Assembly: GCF_041381155.1 (NCBI RefSeq)
Contig: NC_091142.1
Location: 25,805,963 to 25,869,962 of the forward strand
Origin: Argopecten irradians
Lineage: Eukaryota > Mollusca > Bivalvia > Pectinida > Pectinidae
DNA: 64,000 bases
Direction: 5' to 3'
Below, in pieces: positions 12,666 through 24,300 of this stretch. Each line of letters starts with the position of its first letter. The stretch's first letter is position 1. A model generated the notes under the pieces. That model saw only the letters and a list, made by a program, of their open reading frames with translations. It did not search any database and was not told the origin of the DNA. The position numbers and the translations under genes are program-made.

Positions 12666-12894
12666 TAATTCAATTTACTAAAGATAATCTCTTCAATATT
12701 CAAGATTCATTTTGGGACTCTTTTGTCTATGAAATCATTACGCCGTCATCTCAGCCAATCAGAAGCAATGTTATAAACGGCGACGCCATTTTTTTCCTTT
12801 ATGGGCTGATAAAGTAAATTTTTAAGCCAATGAAAATGCTCGTAGCAAGCAAAATTGAATTGTACATAAATACGATATTTTATTTAATTTCTTT

Positions 12895-13082
12895 ATTATA
12901 TACTATATGAGATATCTTATATGGTATAGATATGAGATATCTTTTATAGATATAAGATATCTTATATAGATATAAGATATAAGATATCTGATATATATAT
13001 TGGATATATTATATAATTATATAAGATATTATATATATATATATAGGATATATTATATAATTATATAAGATATCTTATATAA
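12895..13082. repeat. AT-rich palindromic ATAAGATATCTTAT array
   Basis: Imperfect repeats of the self-complementary phrase ATATAAGATATCTTATAT. Shorter runs of the same phrase occur near 11585-11660, 12420-12505 and 18660-18705, suggesting a component of the repeats in this 7-kb zone. Confidence 0.7.
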
Positions 13083-13335
13083 TTCGATTAAATACTGGAT
13101 TGACCTTGCTCCTTCCGTAAATGTGAAATTGGCTTGCCATAATACGGTTATAAGTGCTAAGCACTTCTTAGGTAATACATACATGAAAATATAAGAAAAC
13201 CCCAATCTTCAAAATCCAATCCTTCATAGTCCTACTGACAGCTTCAGTTTGCGGCCGACATTTTTTTATACCTATGGGGAGAGGAATCATGGGTAATCAC
13301 CATGGATATGATGCTTCGAAGTAAGTTCATTATAT

Positions 13336-14483
13336 CTAGCAGTACAGTAACATAGTGAGTAAGTCAATGCACAAAATAATATGACAAGACAATTTAACAT
13401 TTATTGATGGAGCAAGGTCTTTCCCGTATTTAATCGAATATCTTATATAATTTTCTTTCATAACTACACGTGTAATACTGGCTGGTCCAGGGCAAAACTG
13501 TTCATTCAGCTTCCTTAGCCTCGCGTTTGACAACATCCGCATCATTCATCTTATATAAAGGGAAAATTTTGAATTCTCCTTTAGAACATTCATGTGTATG
13601 TTTACTTACAGGTAAAAATCGTAAATGATCAGTCCGTATTTGCTGTCTGTGTACTGTCATTCTTGTACGTAATTCACTACCCGTTTGACCGACATAAAAT
13701 TCGGAGCATTTACCACAAATCATTACATATAATTATTACGTTACTAGATCTACAATTCATATTCTTTTTTACTTTGAAAGTAAAACCAGTTTTTAATGTT
13801 ATCTCACTTCCTTCTACAATGTACTTACAAATCCCGCAACGAGGAGTGTGACACTTAAAAACACAACCATAAGATGAACTTCCGAATTTAGAACAAGTTA
13901 CAATGTAGGATTCGTTTCAGATTTTTAGGTTGTCGTTTACTATTACTTTATAACAGTACTATTTAGAACTTTTCACATACGATCACTACCTCTTTTCATG
14001 TCTTCGTATTTACTACGAATTATAGGAAACATATTAAAATTACGAGGATTATATGTAGATATAAATGGAATTACGTTATTGTTTTTGTCAATATCTCGAG
14101 TACGGGATGTAAAAGGTCCCTTTTCTACTGCCAAACGTATACCGTTCCCAATATTAATGAGGTGATTTTAGATGAGTAGAAAGTTCTTCAAATCTTTTCT
14201 TAATGTTACTTTCGTCACTTACTAAAGTGACGATTCGTGATGCCAAATTATACGGAATGTTAACTTTAATATGTTTGGAATGACTGGAATAAAAGTTAAG
14301 ATAATTATGAGAATCGGTAGGTTTAGCGTATATATCAGTAGAAATAATGTTGTCTTTCAAAATATCAAGAACATCTAAAAAAGGCAATGAATATTCATTA
14401 GATTCCATAGTATAACAAATGGCAGGATGTAAGGAATTGAGGTCATTGAAAAAATCATCTACATTTACTACGTTACTACACAT
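13336..14483 (-). pseudogene. Penelope-like element remnant (RT C-terminus + GIY-YIG)
   Basis: On the - strand, 14483-14154 encodes the C-terminal side of a Penelope-type RT (LPFLDV, then TDIYAKPTDSHNYLNF, then KKRFEELSTHL). The next stretch, to about 13.86 kb, reads IPFISTYNPRNFN and, after stops, CHTPRCGICKYI. A GIY-YIG endonuclease follows at 13723-13502 with FYVGQTG (GIY-like), ELRTRM (conserved Arg) and HECSKGEFKIFPL. RT followed by GIY-YIG is diagnostic of Penelope-like elements. The RT fingers and palm catalytic region are absent, and frameshifts and stops break the rest. The 5' truncation falls within a few bases of the right inverted repeat of element A. Confidence 0.85.
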
Positions 14484-14749
14484 GTTACACTGTGCATTTA
14501 AGAACCGTTCGAAAGGGCGGAGATGCCGCTGAAAGGGATAATCTAGCGCTGTTTAGTTGCATTCAACGATATATAGAAAACGCAGAAGCAGTTATTTCCA
14601 TTACTCTAGTTTTCGGTTCGGATATATCGGTAATTAAATCTACATGCATACTTTTTTCTCGTCGACAAAACGCTTGATATTGGCGTAGCATGCGAAGCCA
14701 ACAAGAGTCTGGTTGAACGAGTAGAAGTATACTGTACATGTCTCTATGT

Positions 14750-16297
14750 TACGGTGGCTGATTTATGCCATTTCGTCTTTTCGTCTTTTCGCCCCGAAAA
14801 GACGAAAATTAAATATCTTAATTCTCGTCTTTTCGTCTTTTCTCGCCCCGAAAAGACGAAAATTAACAAATTTAAATTTCGTCTTTTCGCGGCGAAAAGA
14901 CGAAAAGACGAAAAGTCAAACACGAAAAGACGAAAGTGAAGCACGCTAATTAGCGCCTTTAATTTTCGTCTTTTCGCCTTCAAAAAATCTCGTCTTTTCG
15001 TCTTTTTCGTCTTTTCGCCCCGAAAAGACGAAAATTACAAACCTTAAATTTCGTCTTTTCGTCTTTTCGCCCCGAAAAGACGAAAATAAACAAACCTTAA
15101 TTTTCGTCTTTTCGTCTTTTCGCCCCGAAAAGACGAAAATTAACAAACCTTAATTTTCGTCTTTTCGCCTTTTCGCCCCGAAAAAATACAAATTACAGAT
15201 ATACTTTGTCATCTATCATATACGACGGAGATTATAATGTAATTTCTAATGTACTATTATGATGAAGACCATGTCATGTATGTAGTCAAAATGTCTTTTC
15301 AAATAATACACAGTACATTGTACCTACTGATTGACTGTTATAATTAACTGTATTTGAGCAATTTCTTGGTACAAGTCCTTCCTTTAAACTCAAAGTCTTC
15401 ACGAGTTGTCTTTCATAAATTATTTTGTTAACAAGTTTATCCGTGGTTCAAACGCTTTCAAATAATACCCGCCGACATTTTTTTTTCCAAGTTGTGTAGG
15501 GGAGGCAACTCCTGTAAGTGCTATGTTTAGCGTCTTAAGTTCATTATGGTCCTTACATATACACGGCAATGTTTTGATAAGCGTGATTGCTAAAGAGGGC
15601 GATTAGAACACAAAAAATAAGATATTAATGAATTTTAAAAAAATGTATCAATCACGCTAAAGGATTTGCGGAATGATGAATCTGTTAGTGGCACGTGGCA
15701 TATGCCACGTGTGAGAAATCTACGTAACTGCTGTAAACAAACATGTTGACTTCTGTTTTAAAACTTCTAATCTTAGTTATTGATGAAGATACTTGTAATA
15801 CTATCAATTTAATAAATCGATTGTTATCATAAACTACTTTGATGCTTCTATATTGAACAATTAAGTCAATATTAAGATAAAAAGATTTCAAAATGACTTC
15901 CACACCAGACCGGAAGGCGAAAAGACGAAAAGACGAAAATTAAGGTTTGTTAATTTTCGCCTTTTCGGGGCGAAAAGACGAAAAGACGAAAATTAAGGTT
16001 TGTTAATTTTCGTCTTTTCGGGGCGAAAAGACGAAAAGACGAAAAGACGAGAATTTTGAAGGCGAAAAGACGAGAATCAAAGTCGCTAATTAGCGTGTAT
16101 CACTTTCGTCTTTTCGTGTTTGACTTTTCGTCTTTTCGTCTTTTCGCGGCGAAGAGACGAAATTTAAAGTTGTTAAATTTCGGTCTTTTCGGGGCGAAAA
16201 GACGAAAAGACGAAAATTAAGGTTTCTTAATTCTCGTCTTTTCGGGGCGAAAAGACGAAAAGACGAAAAGACGAAATGGCACAAATCAACCACCGTA
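14750..16297. mobile_element. Foldback element B built from CGAAAAGACG
   Basis: Terminal inverted repeats of about 430 bp start TACGGTGGCTGATTT and end AAATCAACCACCGTA. They consist largely of the decamer CGTCTTTTCG and its complement, so each arm folds into many small hairpins around CCCCG or CGGCG. Exact 6-bp duplications CTATGT flank it (14744-14749 and 16298-16303). The ~730-bp centre (15185-15915) has no recognisable gene. The Lys/Arg/Asp-rich frames inside the arms are repeat artefacts. It is inserted in the right inverted repeat of element A and is therefore younger than it. Confidence 0.85.
15692..15711. promoter_or_regulatory. 20-bp palindrome with three E-boxes
   Basis: CACGTGGCATATGCCACGTG is a perfect 20-bp palindrome holding CACGTG, CATATG and CACGTG. 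It lies in the centre of element B. E-box-binding bHLH factors recognise CANNTG; use in vivo is inference. Confidence 0.4.
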
Positions 16298-16370
16298 CTA
16301 TGTAGACTCACGAGATATTTCGGGTAGGGAGATTTCATTTTGGGGGCTTTGTTGAAATTTCGTTCCTATG

Positions 16371-17190
16371 TAAGATATTGTAACGAATGTGCATTTTGTG
16401 ATATTTTGTCCTGTAATAAAGCGACAGTGCGAATCCTTGTATGTGTGCGATGATCAGCTGTTCTTTGATTGATACCCCTGGTGTGTTCAGCAAGTCTTTT
16501 AAAGCATTATATCACGTATTTTGTACACAGTGGCAACACGTAGATATAGATTATACATTTTACTTATAGTTCATGCTAATGACTGTTCAATTAAGGATAT
16601 TTCTGATTTTATACGATTTTTCTTGTAAGCAGTAGTCCATCACGGGTCGAAGCCGCCACCATATTTGATCGGGACTCGACCCAGCGTTTAGCATCCAAAA
16701 CTGATATTGTTTAATAATAGTTGTTGTAACTTAAATTATGGTTTATAAGATCAAGGAACCTTTTAATTTACGGAGAAATCATATTTCATACGTACTTGTA
16801 TAACTGCTATTTTAAGCCATTTTTCGCACAGGTGTCTGGGGTTAGGAATTAATTATCCGATTATATTTTAAGGCCGTATTTAAAAAAGTTAACAAGAACC
16901 GGCCGAAACGTCATTGTCAACCGTTTTTTCAATTCGGCCCATTATTGCCTCCACTTTTCCCATATATGGAAAATGGACGCCCTCGCGTCGGGGTATATAA
17001 AGCGGAGCGATCACAGTGAATTTCAACTCTCTCATACCGGCATCGGGTATATATTCATACGAAGTTTTGGTCATTTATCCAAAAGGTACACCTGTTCTAA
17101 TGAGTTATCTCACTTACATTGTAAGCAATTCCAGGATTGTCTTATAATTTCAATGGAGTAACTTAGTAAATTATATAAGAGTATTAACCA
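16371..17190. other. No gene seen; TATA-like promoter motif
   Basis: Mostly AT-rich. The segment 16895-17075 is more complex: CCGGCCGAAACGTC is followed by TATATAAAG at 16994-17002 and a possible start CGATCACAGTG about 25 bp later. That arrangement resembles a retroelement promoter, but no coding sequence follows, only the satellite. The small frames here are not convincing. Confidence 0.35.
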
Positions 17191-17194
17191 TTGG

Positions 17195-18575
17195 AAATTA
17201 TTACAAGATATTTAGATTTTAATCCTGTAAAAGAGAATTTTTTTCTTGATCAATTTCTATAAACTATTCTCAAATTCTATAATTTGTACTTAGGATAATA
17301 CAAGAGTCTGGTGTACTCTTGTATTTCTATTACAAGATATATATAGTTAATCTTGTAATAGTGAAATTGATTTTTTCTTGATCAATTTTCTATAAACTAT
17401 TCTCAAATTCTATAATTTGTACTTAGGATAATACAAGAGTCTGGTGTACTCTTGTATTTCTATTACAAAATATAGTTAATCTTGTAATAGTGAAATTGAT
17501 TTTTACTTGATCAATTTCTATAAACTATTCTCAAATTCTATAATTTGTACTTAGGATAATACAAGAGTCTGGTGTACTCTTGTATTTCTATTACAAGATA
17601 TATATAGTTAATCTTGTAATAGTGAAATAGATTTTTTACTTGATCAATTTCTATAAACTATTCTCAAATTCTATAATTTGTACTTAGGATAATACAAGAG
17701 TCTAGTGTACTCTTGTATTTCTATTACAAGATATATATAGTTAATCTTGTAATAGTGAAATAGATTTTTACTTGATCAATTTCTATAAACTATTCTCAAA
17801 TTCTATAATTTGTACTTAGGATAATACAAGAGTCTGGTGTACTCTTGTATTTCTATTACAAGATATATATAGTTAATCTTGTAATAGTGAAATAGATTTT
17901 TACTTGATCAATTTCTATAAACTATTCTCAAATTCTATAATTTGTACTTAGGATAATACAAGAGTCTGGTGTACTCTTGTATTTCTATTACAAGATATAT
18001 ATAGTTAATCTTGTAATAGTGAAATAGATTTTTACTTGATCAATTTCTATAAACTATTCTCAAATTCTATAATTTGTACTTAGGATAATACAAGAGTCTA
18101 GTGTACTCTTGTATTTTTATTACAAGATATATATAGTTAATCTTGTAATAGTGAAATGATTTTTACTTGATCAATTTCTATAAACTATTCTCAAATTCTA
18201 TCATTTGTACTTAGGATAATACAAGAGTCTGGTGTACTCTTGTATTTTTTATTACAAGATATATATAGTTAATCTTGTAATAGTGAAATAGATTTTTACT
18301 TGATAAATTTCTATAAACTATTCTCAATTTCTATAATTTGTACTAAGGATAATACAAGAGTCTGGTGTACTCTTGTATTTCTATTATAAGATAAAGTTAA
18401 TCTTGTAATAGTGAAATTGATTACCTGATCAATTTCTATAAATTATTGTTAAACTGTTATAATATTTACATAGGATAATACAAGAGTCTAGTGTACTCTT
18501 GTATTTCTATTACAAGATATATATAGTTAATCTTGTAATAGTGAAATTGATTTCCTGATCAATTTCTATAAACCT
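17195..18575. repeat. 132-bp satellite with two hairpins per unit
   Basis: About ten tandem copies, spaced 126-133 bp by the position of CAAGAGTCT (17301, 17434, 17562, 17695, 17827, 17959, 18091, 18222, 18355, 18481). Each unit has two self-complementary parts: ATACAAGAGT/ACTCTTGTAT with a CTGGTGT or CTAGTGT loop, and TATTACAAGAT/ATCTTGTAATA with an AT-rich loop. The last two copies are the most diverged. There is no coding capacity. Confidence 0.95.
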
Positions 18576-18689
18576 TGAAGTTATTTGTTACTAAGTTATT
18601 AGTCTATACCAAGTGTTATTGTCTAATATTTGATACTTTCAAATAATACCTTAAGTTACTCTATATAAGATATCTTATATATTATATTA

Positions 18690-19000
18690 GATATCATATA
18701 TCAAGGATCGACAGTGCTCTTTGAATAAATGTCATGTTGGTTTTCCATACAATATGCAATAATCAATCGTCTGAACATTGGGTCAGGGGTGCTAACTCTT
18801 TCGCCGTTAGAAATCTTAATGAGGTAAAAACGGTATAAAGCTAGTATATTAATAATCCGAAATAAAAAGCCAAAATAAATTCAAAGTAAAATCAAAATCA
18901 TTTCTATGGAATATATATTCAGCCACTGTAGGGCCTTCTTCAGTCCGAAATCTTATTGAGGAATCTAATCTGCATTCATAACAATTCTATATTTTTTTTG
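18690..19000. repeat. Short repeat shared with the Penelope-like region
   Basis: The - strand text around 18690-18750 (ACATTTATTCAAAGAGCAC and neighbours) resembles segments at 13085-13140 (-) and 13382-13440 (+), both next to the Penelope-like remnant. Further on, the - strand reads GACTGAAGAAGGCCCTACAG near 18925, a phrase I associate with repeat-like ends of such elements. This is a tentative fragment call. Confidence 0.35.
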
Positions 19001-19171
19001 GTAACAGTTAAAAAGGAATGGATTAACTGCTGCGCTTTCATCTAGGTAGCAGCGTACAGAAGATTTGAAAATACAGCAAACTAAAGTGCAGGCTTTAATT
19101 TTGTACACACACTTTTTTTACCTTAAATAATACCCATAAAAGTATAAATATAAAGGTTACACAACGATCGA

Positions 19172-19312
19172 GTGGCTGTTGGATATGGAATTTATTCCAC
19201 ACGAGTGAGTTATTTTTTAAAGTTACAAAAGACACGAGCTTTAGCGAGTGTCTTTTTTAACTTTCAAAAAATTACTTACGAGTGTGGAATAAATTCCATA
19301 TCCAACAACCAC
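19172..19312. repeat. Hairpin element, GCTTTAGC turn
   Basis: A 141-bp inverted repeat with arms starting GTGGCTGTTGGATATGG and including AATTTATTCCACACGAGT. The turn is GACACGAGCTTTAGCGAGTG. It has the same size and architecture as the hairpins at 11358 and 12511 but unrelated arms. Confidence 0.8.
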
Positions 19313-19319
19313 GAGTCGT

Positions 19320-19960
19320 GTGACCTGTTTCTACCACAATTATATCCGCTTTTAGCCGATAGAAATACAACGATGATAAGAACGCTATCCAACAACAGTT
19401 TTGGCGTCAAGCGGCGATCACAGCATAGCATGACGTCACTCGATTATTGATGACGTTTACAAATGATGACACGACACTCATAAAGACGTAGTTCGGTCAA
19501 AGTTCACCGTATCAGCCAATCAGAATGCGTACAGAGTGTTAAATCAACAGCTGCATCGTTTATTTGATACTCTGAGAGTTGAATAACACTGACTATTGTG
19601 GTAGAAATACATGTACACGTATTTAATATACACACCATTTGCAATTGTTATGCAGAGTTCATTTTTGGACAGGTCTGATTTTTGTGGTTTTGTGAGCCTG
19701 TAAAAAAACCATGTTAACCATATTTTTTTTCTAAAATTGTAAAAAATTTGGGATTGTAGCCCAAAATTACACCCCCTCTAGAAGATTTTTTTTTCTTGAA
19801 CACAGTTTTAAACCAAACATCACTGTCATGATGGCGGAAATGAGCCTATTACAGTGGCGTAGGAAGATGAAAAGCGCCCCGCACCCACAGGAGATACTTT
19901 ATATACTATTTTCATACATCATTACATATAATCCTTGTACACATTTATAGGCAGTGGCGT
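19320..19960. other. Intergenic, no gene seen
   Basis: Unique-looking AT-rich sequence with several homopolymer runs. The frame at 19172-19450 starts inside the hairpin element and is not a gene. Confidence 0.5.
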
Positions 19961-19961
19961 C

Positions 19962-20232
19962 GCTAACAGGAAATTTATGAATATGTAAATTAGAGTGCGA
20001 GCGCTGAAGTCTGTTGATTTTGGATGTTTGGGGGTCCGGGGGTATCCCCTGGGAAAAAATATTACGATTTAGAATGGTTGAGATGAGTTTTACAATGTAT
20101 TTTGATTAATTTGCGAGCGCCGAAGGCGTGAGATTTTGTTTTTTTGGGGGGGTCCCGCGGTCTCCCCCGGGAAAGAATATTATGATTTGAATGGCTGAGA
20201 TGAATCTAAAGTGTATTTTGATTATTTTAAAG
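19962..20232. repeat. Two-copy repeat with GGGGGTCC core
   Basis: Two tandem copies of about 130 bp. Each has GCGAGCGC, then a T/G-rich part, a GGGGTCC...CCCC(T/G)GG inverted core, GAAA(A/G)AATATTA, GATTT and GAATGG(T/C)TGAGATGA. The second copy carries GCGAGCGCCGAAGGCGTGAG, again a GC-rich stem with a GAA turn. It is a dispersed repeat of unknown class. Confidence 0.65.
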
Positions 20233-20234
20233 CG

Positions 20235-21170
20235 TTTTAACACCGTCGCGCGCGATTTAAAGTTACCTCCATTTAGAAATGATAATTGTGAATGTCGTCA
20301 TACCATTTTGCAACCTTGCTCGATCTGAACATACCGGATTCACACCTTCGGCACATTGTTGTGTAACTCAAAATAATAATAAATTTATTGACTTGCTAAG
20401 ACACATAAACAAATTAATCTTTTATGAGTCATTTTTTTTAAATAATAATATCCCTTAATGGACATTTTTAGTCTAGTTCATGTGTATTGAATTTTCATCA
20501 TTAAAGGTTTGAACATTACGTGCTTGAACGTTTTAGGAAATGCGTCGCGCAGCGCAATTTTTTTCTAAAATTAGGTACGAAAAATGTGCAGGAGGACCCA
20601 TTTCCCTTTCAAATGTGCATTTTTAGAACATTTCACTGCTCAAGTACACGAACATGTATATTATAAGTACATTGTATACCTTCTGAACAACTTTATTGAA
20701 ATAAACAAAACGTTAATTTTCATAACGGATGTCGTATTATGTTTCCCCATGTTTCCCGACGTCGTCATAATTACAACGTGTTATATCTTAATTACATGTA
20801 GTTTACTATTACCGCGCCAGACAGAAAAAAATGTTTGGTGTTGTAACCTCATCTCTGGCCATCATTATCAATTTAACTGTGAACAAAACAATTCAAGCTT
20901 TCCTATCATTGTTTTCTAATATATAATGCTGTTTGATAAAAAGCCTTCTTAGCTTTTTTGGAAGCTAATACTTGTATTATTTGTCACTGATTTGTAATAC
21001 TGTATGTACTGTATACAAACTGTTCAGTAGTATATAGAGAAAAAACTGTCTTACATTAGTTAGAGCCAAACGCCTGCACTGTGCTTAAAGGCTACTGATA
21101 GCTATATAGGTTATTCATAATTTTTTCAGCTGAGCTGAAAATAATCGAGCCAAATTTTAGATATTTTTTT
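20235..21170. other. Intergenic upstream of RSRC2
   Basis: AT-rich with no supported gene. The 20584-20919 frame lacks a domain and exon partners. The promoter and 5' UTR of RSRC2 should lie at the right end, between roughly 21.1 kb and 21356, but no TATA box is obvious. Confidence 0.45.
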
Positions 21171-21356
21171 CAATATTCTAGAGACAGGTGGCCAGTCCAC
21201 TGAGATCTCTGGAAGCGGCAAAAGGCGTTGTTTCATGTGAAATGAAAAGTGGTTCGGTTAAGAAGCGCAATGCATACTACGGACATTACTTGGCTGAATT
21301 ACGTTTATGACGCGATTTCATCCGGGCACCTCACAGAAACACATTCCACATCAAAC

Positions 21357-24300
21357 ATGGAGTTTTTAGCCAGTTACGGAGAAGATGCTGAAAATTCCAG
21401 CAACAGCGTCGGCGAGAAGAAGATAGAAACAGTACGTGTCCAAACATTTAAGTTGTTGCATATGACTATGTTCGTTTAATCGCTTGAGCGTGTCTGTAAA
21501 AATGGTAAAAGGTTGAAATAAAACAAGGAAATATTTTATCCTCGAGACAAAATGGCGGATTTTTCTTGATAACATGTCATTCCTTCTGTAAATCCGCTAG
21601 TGAATGCATTTAAACTAAATTCATCCATTTATTGAAGGTTCCCGATGTTGCGATGGTCTAATCAGATGTAATGATGCAGCTAAGTACTGTACCTGTGATT
21701 TTACCAAATACAACATGAATAAGCACTAAAATTATATTTTAAATTAACATGATTAAACAATCAGCTGCTTGAATTGGCAAGTTCTACAATCTTAGCTACA
21801 GTCGTAAGCCTGTTATTTGTATTTAATAATAATCGGGTAATATATTCACATTATGCAGCTATATTTCATTATCTGTATTACTTGTGCTTTTGATTGCATG
21901 TACATGATAGTGATAGATTTTAATAAGTTTATTCCGTCCCATATAACTAGAGAATATTTGTAACTAGCTTTTACTTTCACATTTATAGATTTTAATAAGT
22001 TTATTCCGTCCCATATATAACAAGAGAACATTTGTAACTAGCTTTTACTTTCACATTTTAAACATGAAGTCAAACATGACTTGCGATCAAGACTTCCTTG
22101 TTTGGCTGGGGCATCATCATGAAAAAGAAGTGGAGTCGTAAGTATGAAGTCTACAGGTTGAATATGGTAACCGAGTCAGCTTGCCATTAGTGGAATAAAT
22201 CCCGACTAGATCAATATGGGCTTAGTTTTATTGCGCAGGATTTGAAAAAAAAAGTTTCACTCTTTGTGATTTGTCAATATTGTGAAAAAATACATGATTT
22301 ACAATATTACACAATTGGAATACTTAAGTTTTAGCTCTACAGTTGAAATAATAGCACTTTCATCTTGTAGCGTATATTAGGATTGATGTATCGATAGTCT
22401 GAGTAAAAGTTAACAAAAGTTACTGGCAGTTAATTTAAAATCTCCATTGTTACATTTATGTTCATCATCAGGAAAATGATATTTTTCAGACAAAACCAAC
22501 ACAATCTAGTCTACAGGCGGAATGGGATTCCTTTGAAAAAATGATTGGAGGAGGAACAAGTCCAGAAACAGTTTCTGCCCTGGGAGCAACAGCTGTTGAT
22601 CCAGCTAGTTTTCTTCAGAGTGGAGTTATAGCATATCCAGGGTTTGGCAAGACTAGAACAAGAAGTTTTACAGAGAGCAGTGGAGAGGAACCCAAATCTG
22701 CGGATTTGAAATTGCACTCTGGTAATTAAAAGTACTTGTAATGTCAGAGAAAAATAATGGCTGATATCAAAGATCAATTTGGGATAACATCCATTTAGAA
22801 TTTTTTAATAATTTAATTTATACCTGAAAGTCATGGAAATATCTTGATTAGATAAAAAAAAACCAAAAAACATTGGTTTGAAGGTTTCTGTATAATTCTG
22901 ATTAAAGTGTTTTATGTTAAATTGTTTAAAGGTTGTAACATAATTGTTTAGTTAAGCTATGATAAACGTAATTAGAAAGAAAGAAAAAACTCTATTTTTC
23001 AGAAGCACCAAACAAGATGACATTTTCTTTTGAAGAGGTCCAAGATGTAAGCCTACCACTGGAGGTAAAGTAAAACAAATAGAGATGTAACCTTTATTTG
23101 TGTTAAGCTGTAAGAAACACTGGGGCTACCTGAACCGACAAAAAGTACAAATTAAATAATTGATACCTGGTAATGACATCTCTGTTAACTACCAACACAT
23201 TCAGATCCTTTGAAGTATAAAATGCAATTAAAATATGAAATGAATAACATGTATTTTTTGAAGGATCTCTTGTAGACAGAGCTTTCATTATCAGGTCAAA
23301 AAATATGTTGTAAATTGCAAGTTAATCATGTGCTGGAAACCATCTTTCATGTTAATAGTTCAAATTAATATCTGGATATTTAGCACTATTCTTGAAATTT
23401 CTCAAATGATATTACAAAAGTTTGTGCAGATATAATGTTGCTAGATGTAATATCTTGAGAAAGAAATCTATAATGTGAAAGTTCTATTCTAATAACATGA
23501 AAGATGATAAATGGCACTTAACACTGCATATAATCAGTATGACAATGCCATAGGAAGTATTTACTGGTAATTCCAAAAAGGGATACGGTTACTGTTAGGT
23601 GTTCAACAAAAGAAGGCAGTTTTTTTCTTCAATTATTCTCACCTGCTACTTGTGATATCAAATAGGTTTTCCTGTGAATCCTGCAAGTGGAGAAAAATGG
23701 GCAACAAGAACAGTGCTTGTTTTGTTGCCCTTGGTTGATGCTATCATTGGGTAAGTAGTGGAGACGACTACAGTAGGTACATATTGTCACAAGTTATCTT
23801 AGACCTGGTGCTGATGGCACACACTCCTGTATGTGTATTACAGTTTTGTCATTTTTATATTGATGTACATATATATTTCGATGACGGTCTAATGTCCTCA
23901 AATTTTGGAATAGTCAAATACATTGTAACAGTTGTATGAGTGTATAGAAATGCTTCTTATGTTGACAGACTAAGTTGTTTTGGCGCCCATGGGGGCTTGT
24001 GGCCCTCAACCACCTATTATTAATTTTCAACCATCTATTAAAAAACTTAGTGAGAACCCTGATAAAATACCTGCCTATCCAGTTTATCACATCTGAAATG
24101 CTGTATTGGAATGCTGGTTAAATCTATGTGCAGAGTTTTAAAAGGTGTCATATCCATCAAGTTAAGTTAAATAATTATTAGCTATTGGGTGTATTTAAAA
24201 GAGTGATATTCATTAGAAAATCACTCTTGATACTAACATCTAGAACAAAAATCAGAGTGTCTGCTTCAATTGTAAAATTAGATACTTGGGATATTCAAAC

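Larger units (their letters stand above)
11670..16370. mobile_element. Composite inverted-repeat element A
   Basis: The sequence from about 11680 to 12010 is repeated in inverse orientation on the right side, split in two: 14480-14743 and 16304-16370. Shared landmarks are GATTTCAACAAAG, GACTCTTGTTGGCTT, AGTATGCATGTA and CCTTTCAGCG. The split is explained exactly by insertion of element B (14750-16297). The interior holds a Penelope-like remnant, AT-rich palindromic repeats and a second hairpin. A further copy of the left side lies inverted at 61035-61350, so A belongs to a dispersed family. Whether A mobilised the Penelope fragment or was invaded by it is unclear. Confidence 0.65.

Noticed and set aside
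14744..15146. Several Lys/Arg/Asp/Glu-rich frames on both strands
   Set aside because: They translate the CGAAAAGACG decamer of element B; the same peptides appear in all frames and at 16090-16338.
17195..18575. CRISPR-like array
   Set aside because: Units are uniform 132-bp tandem copies without unique spacers, in a eukaryotic intergenic region; it is a satellite.
23666..23752. Possible RSRC2 exon with a donor GTAAGT and an open stretch VNPASGEKWATRTVLV
   Set aside because: Its entry phase does not fit exon 3, which ends in phase 0 at both donors; exon 3 joins 25230 in phase without it.
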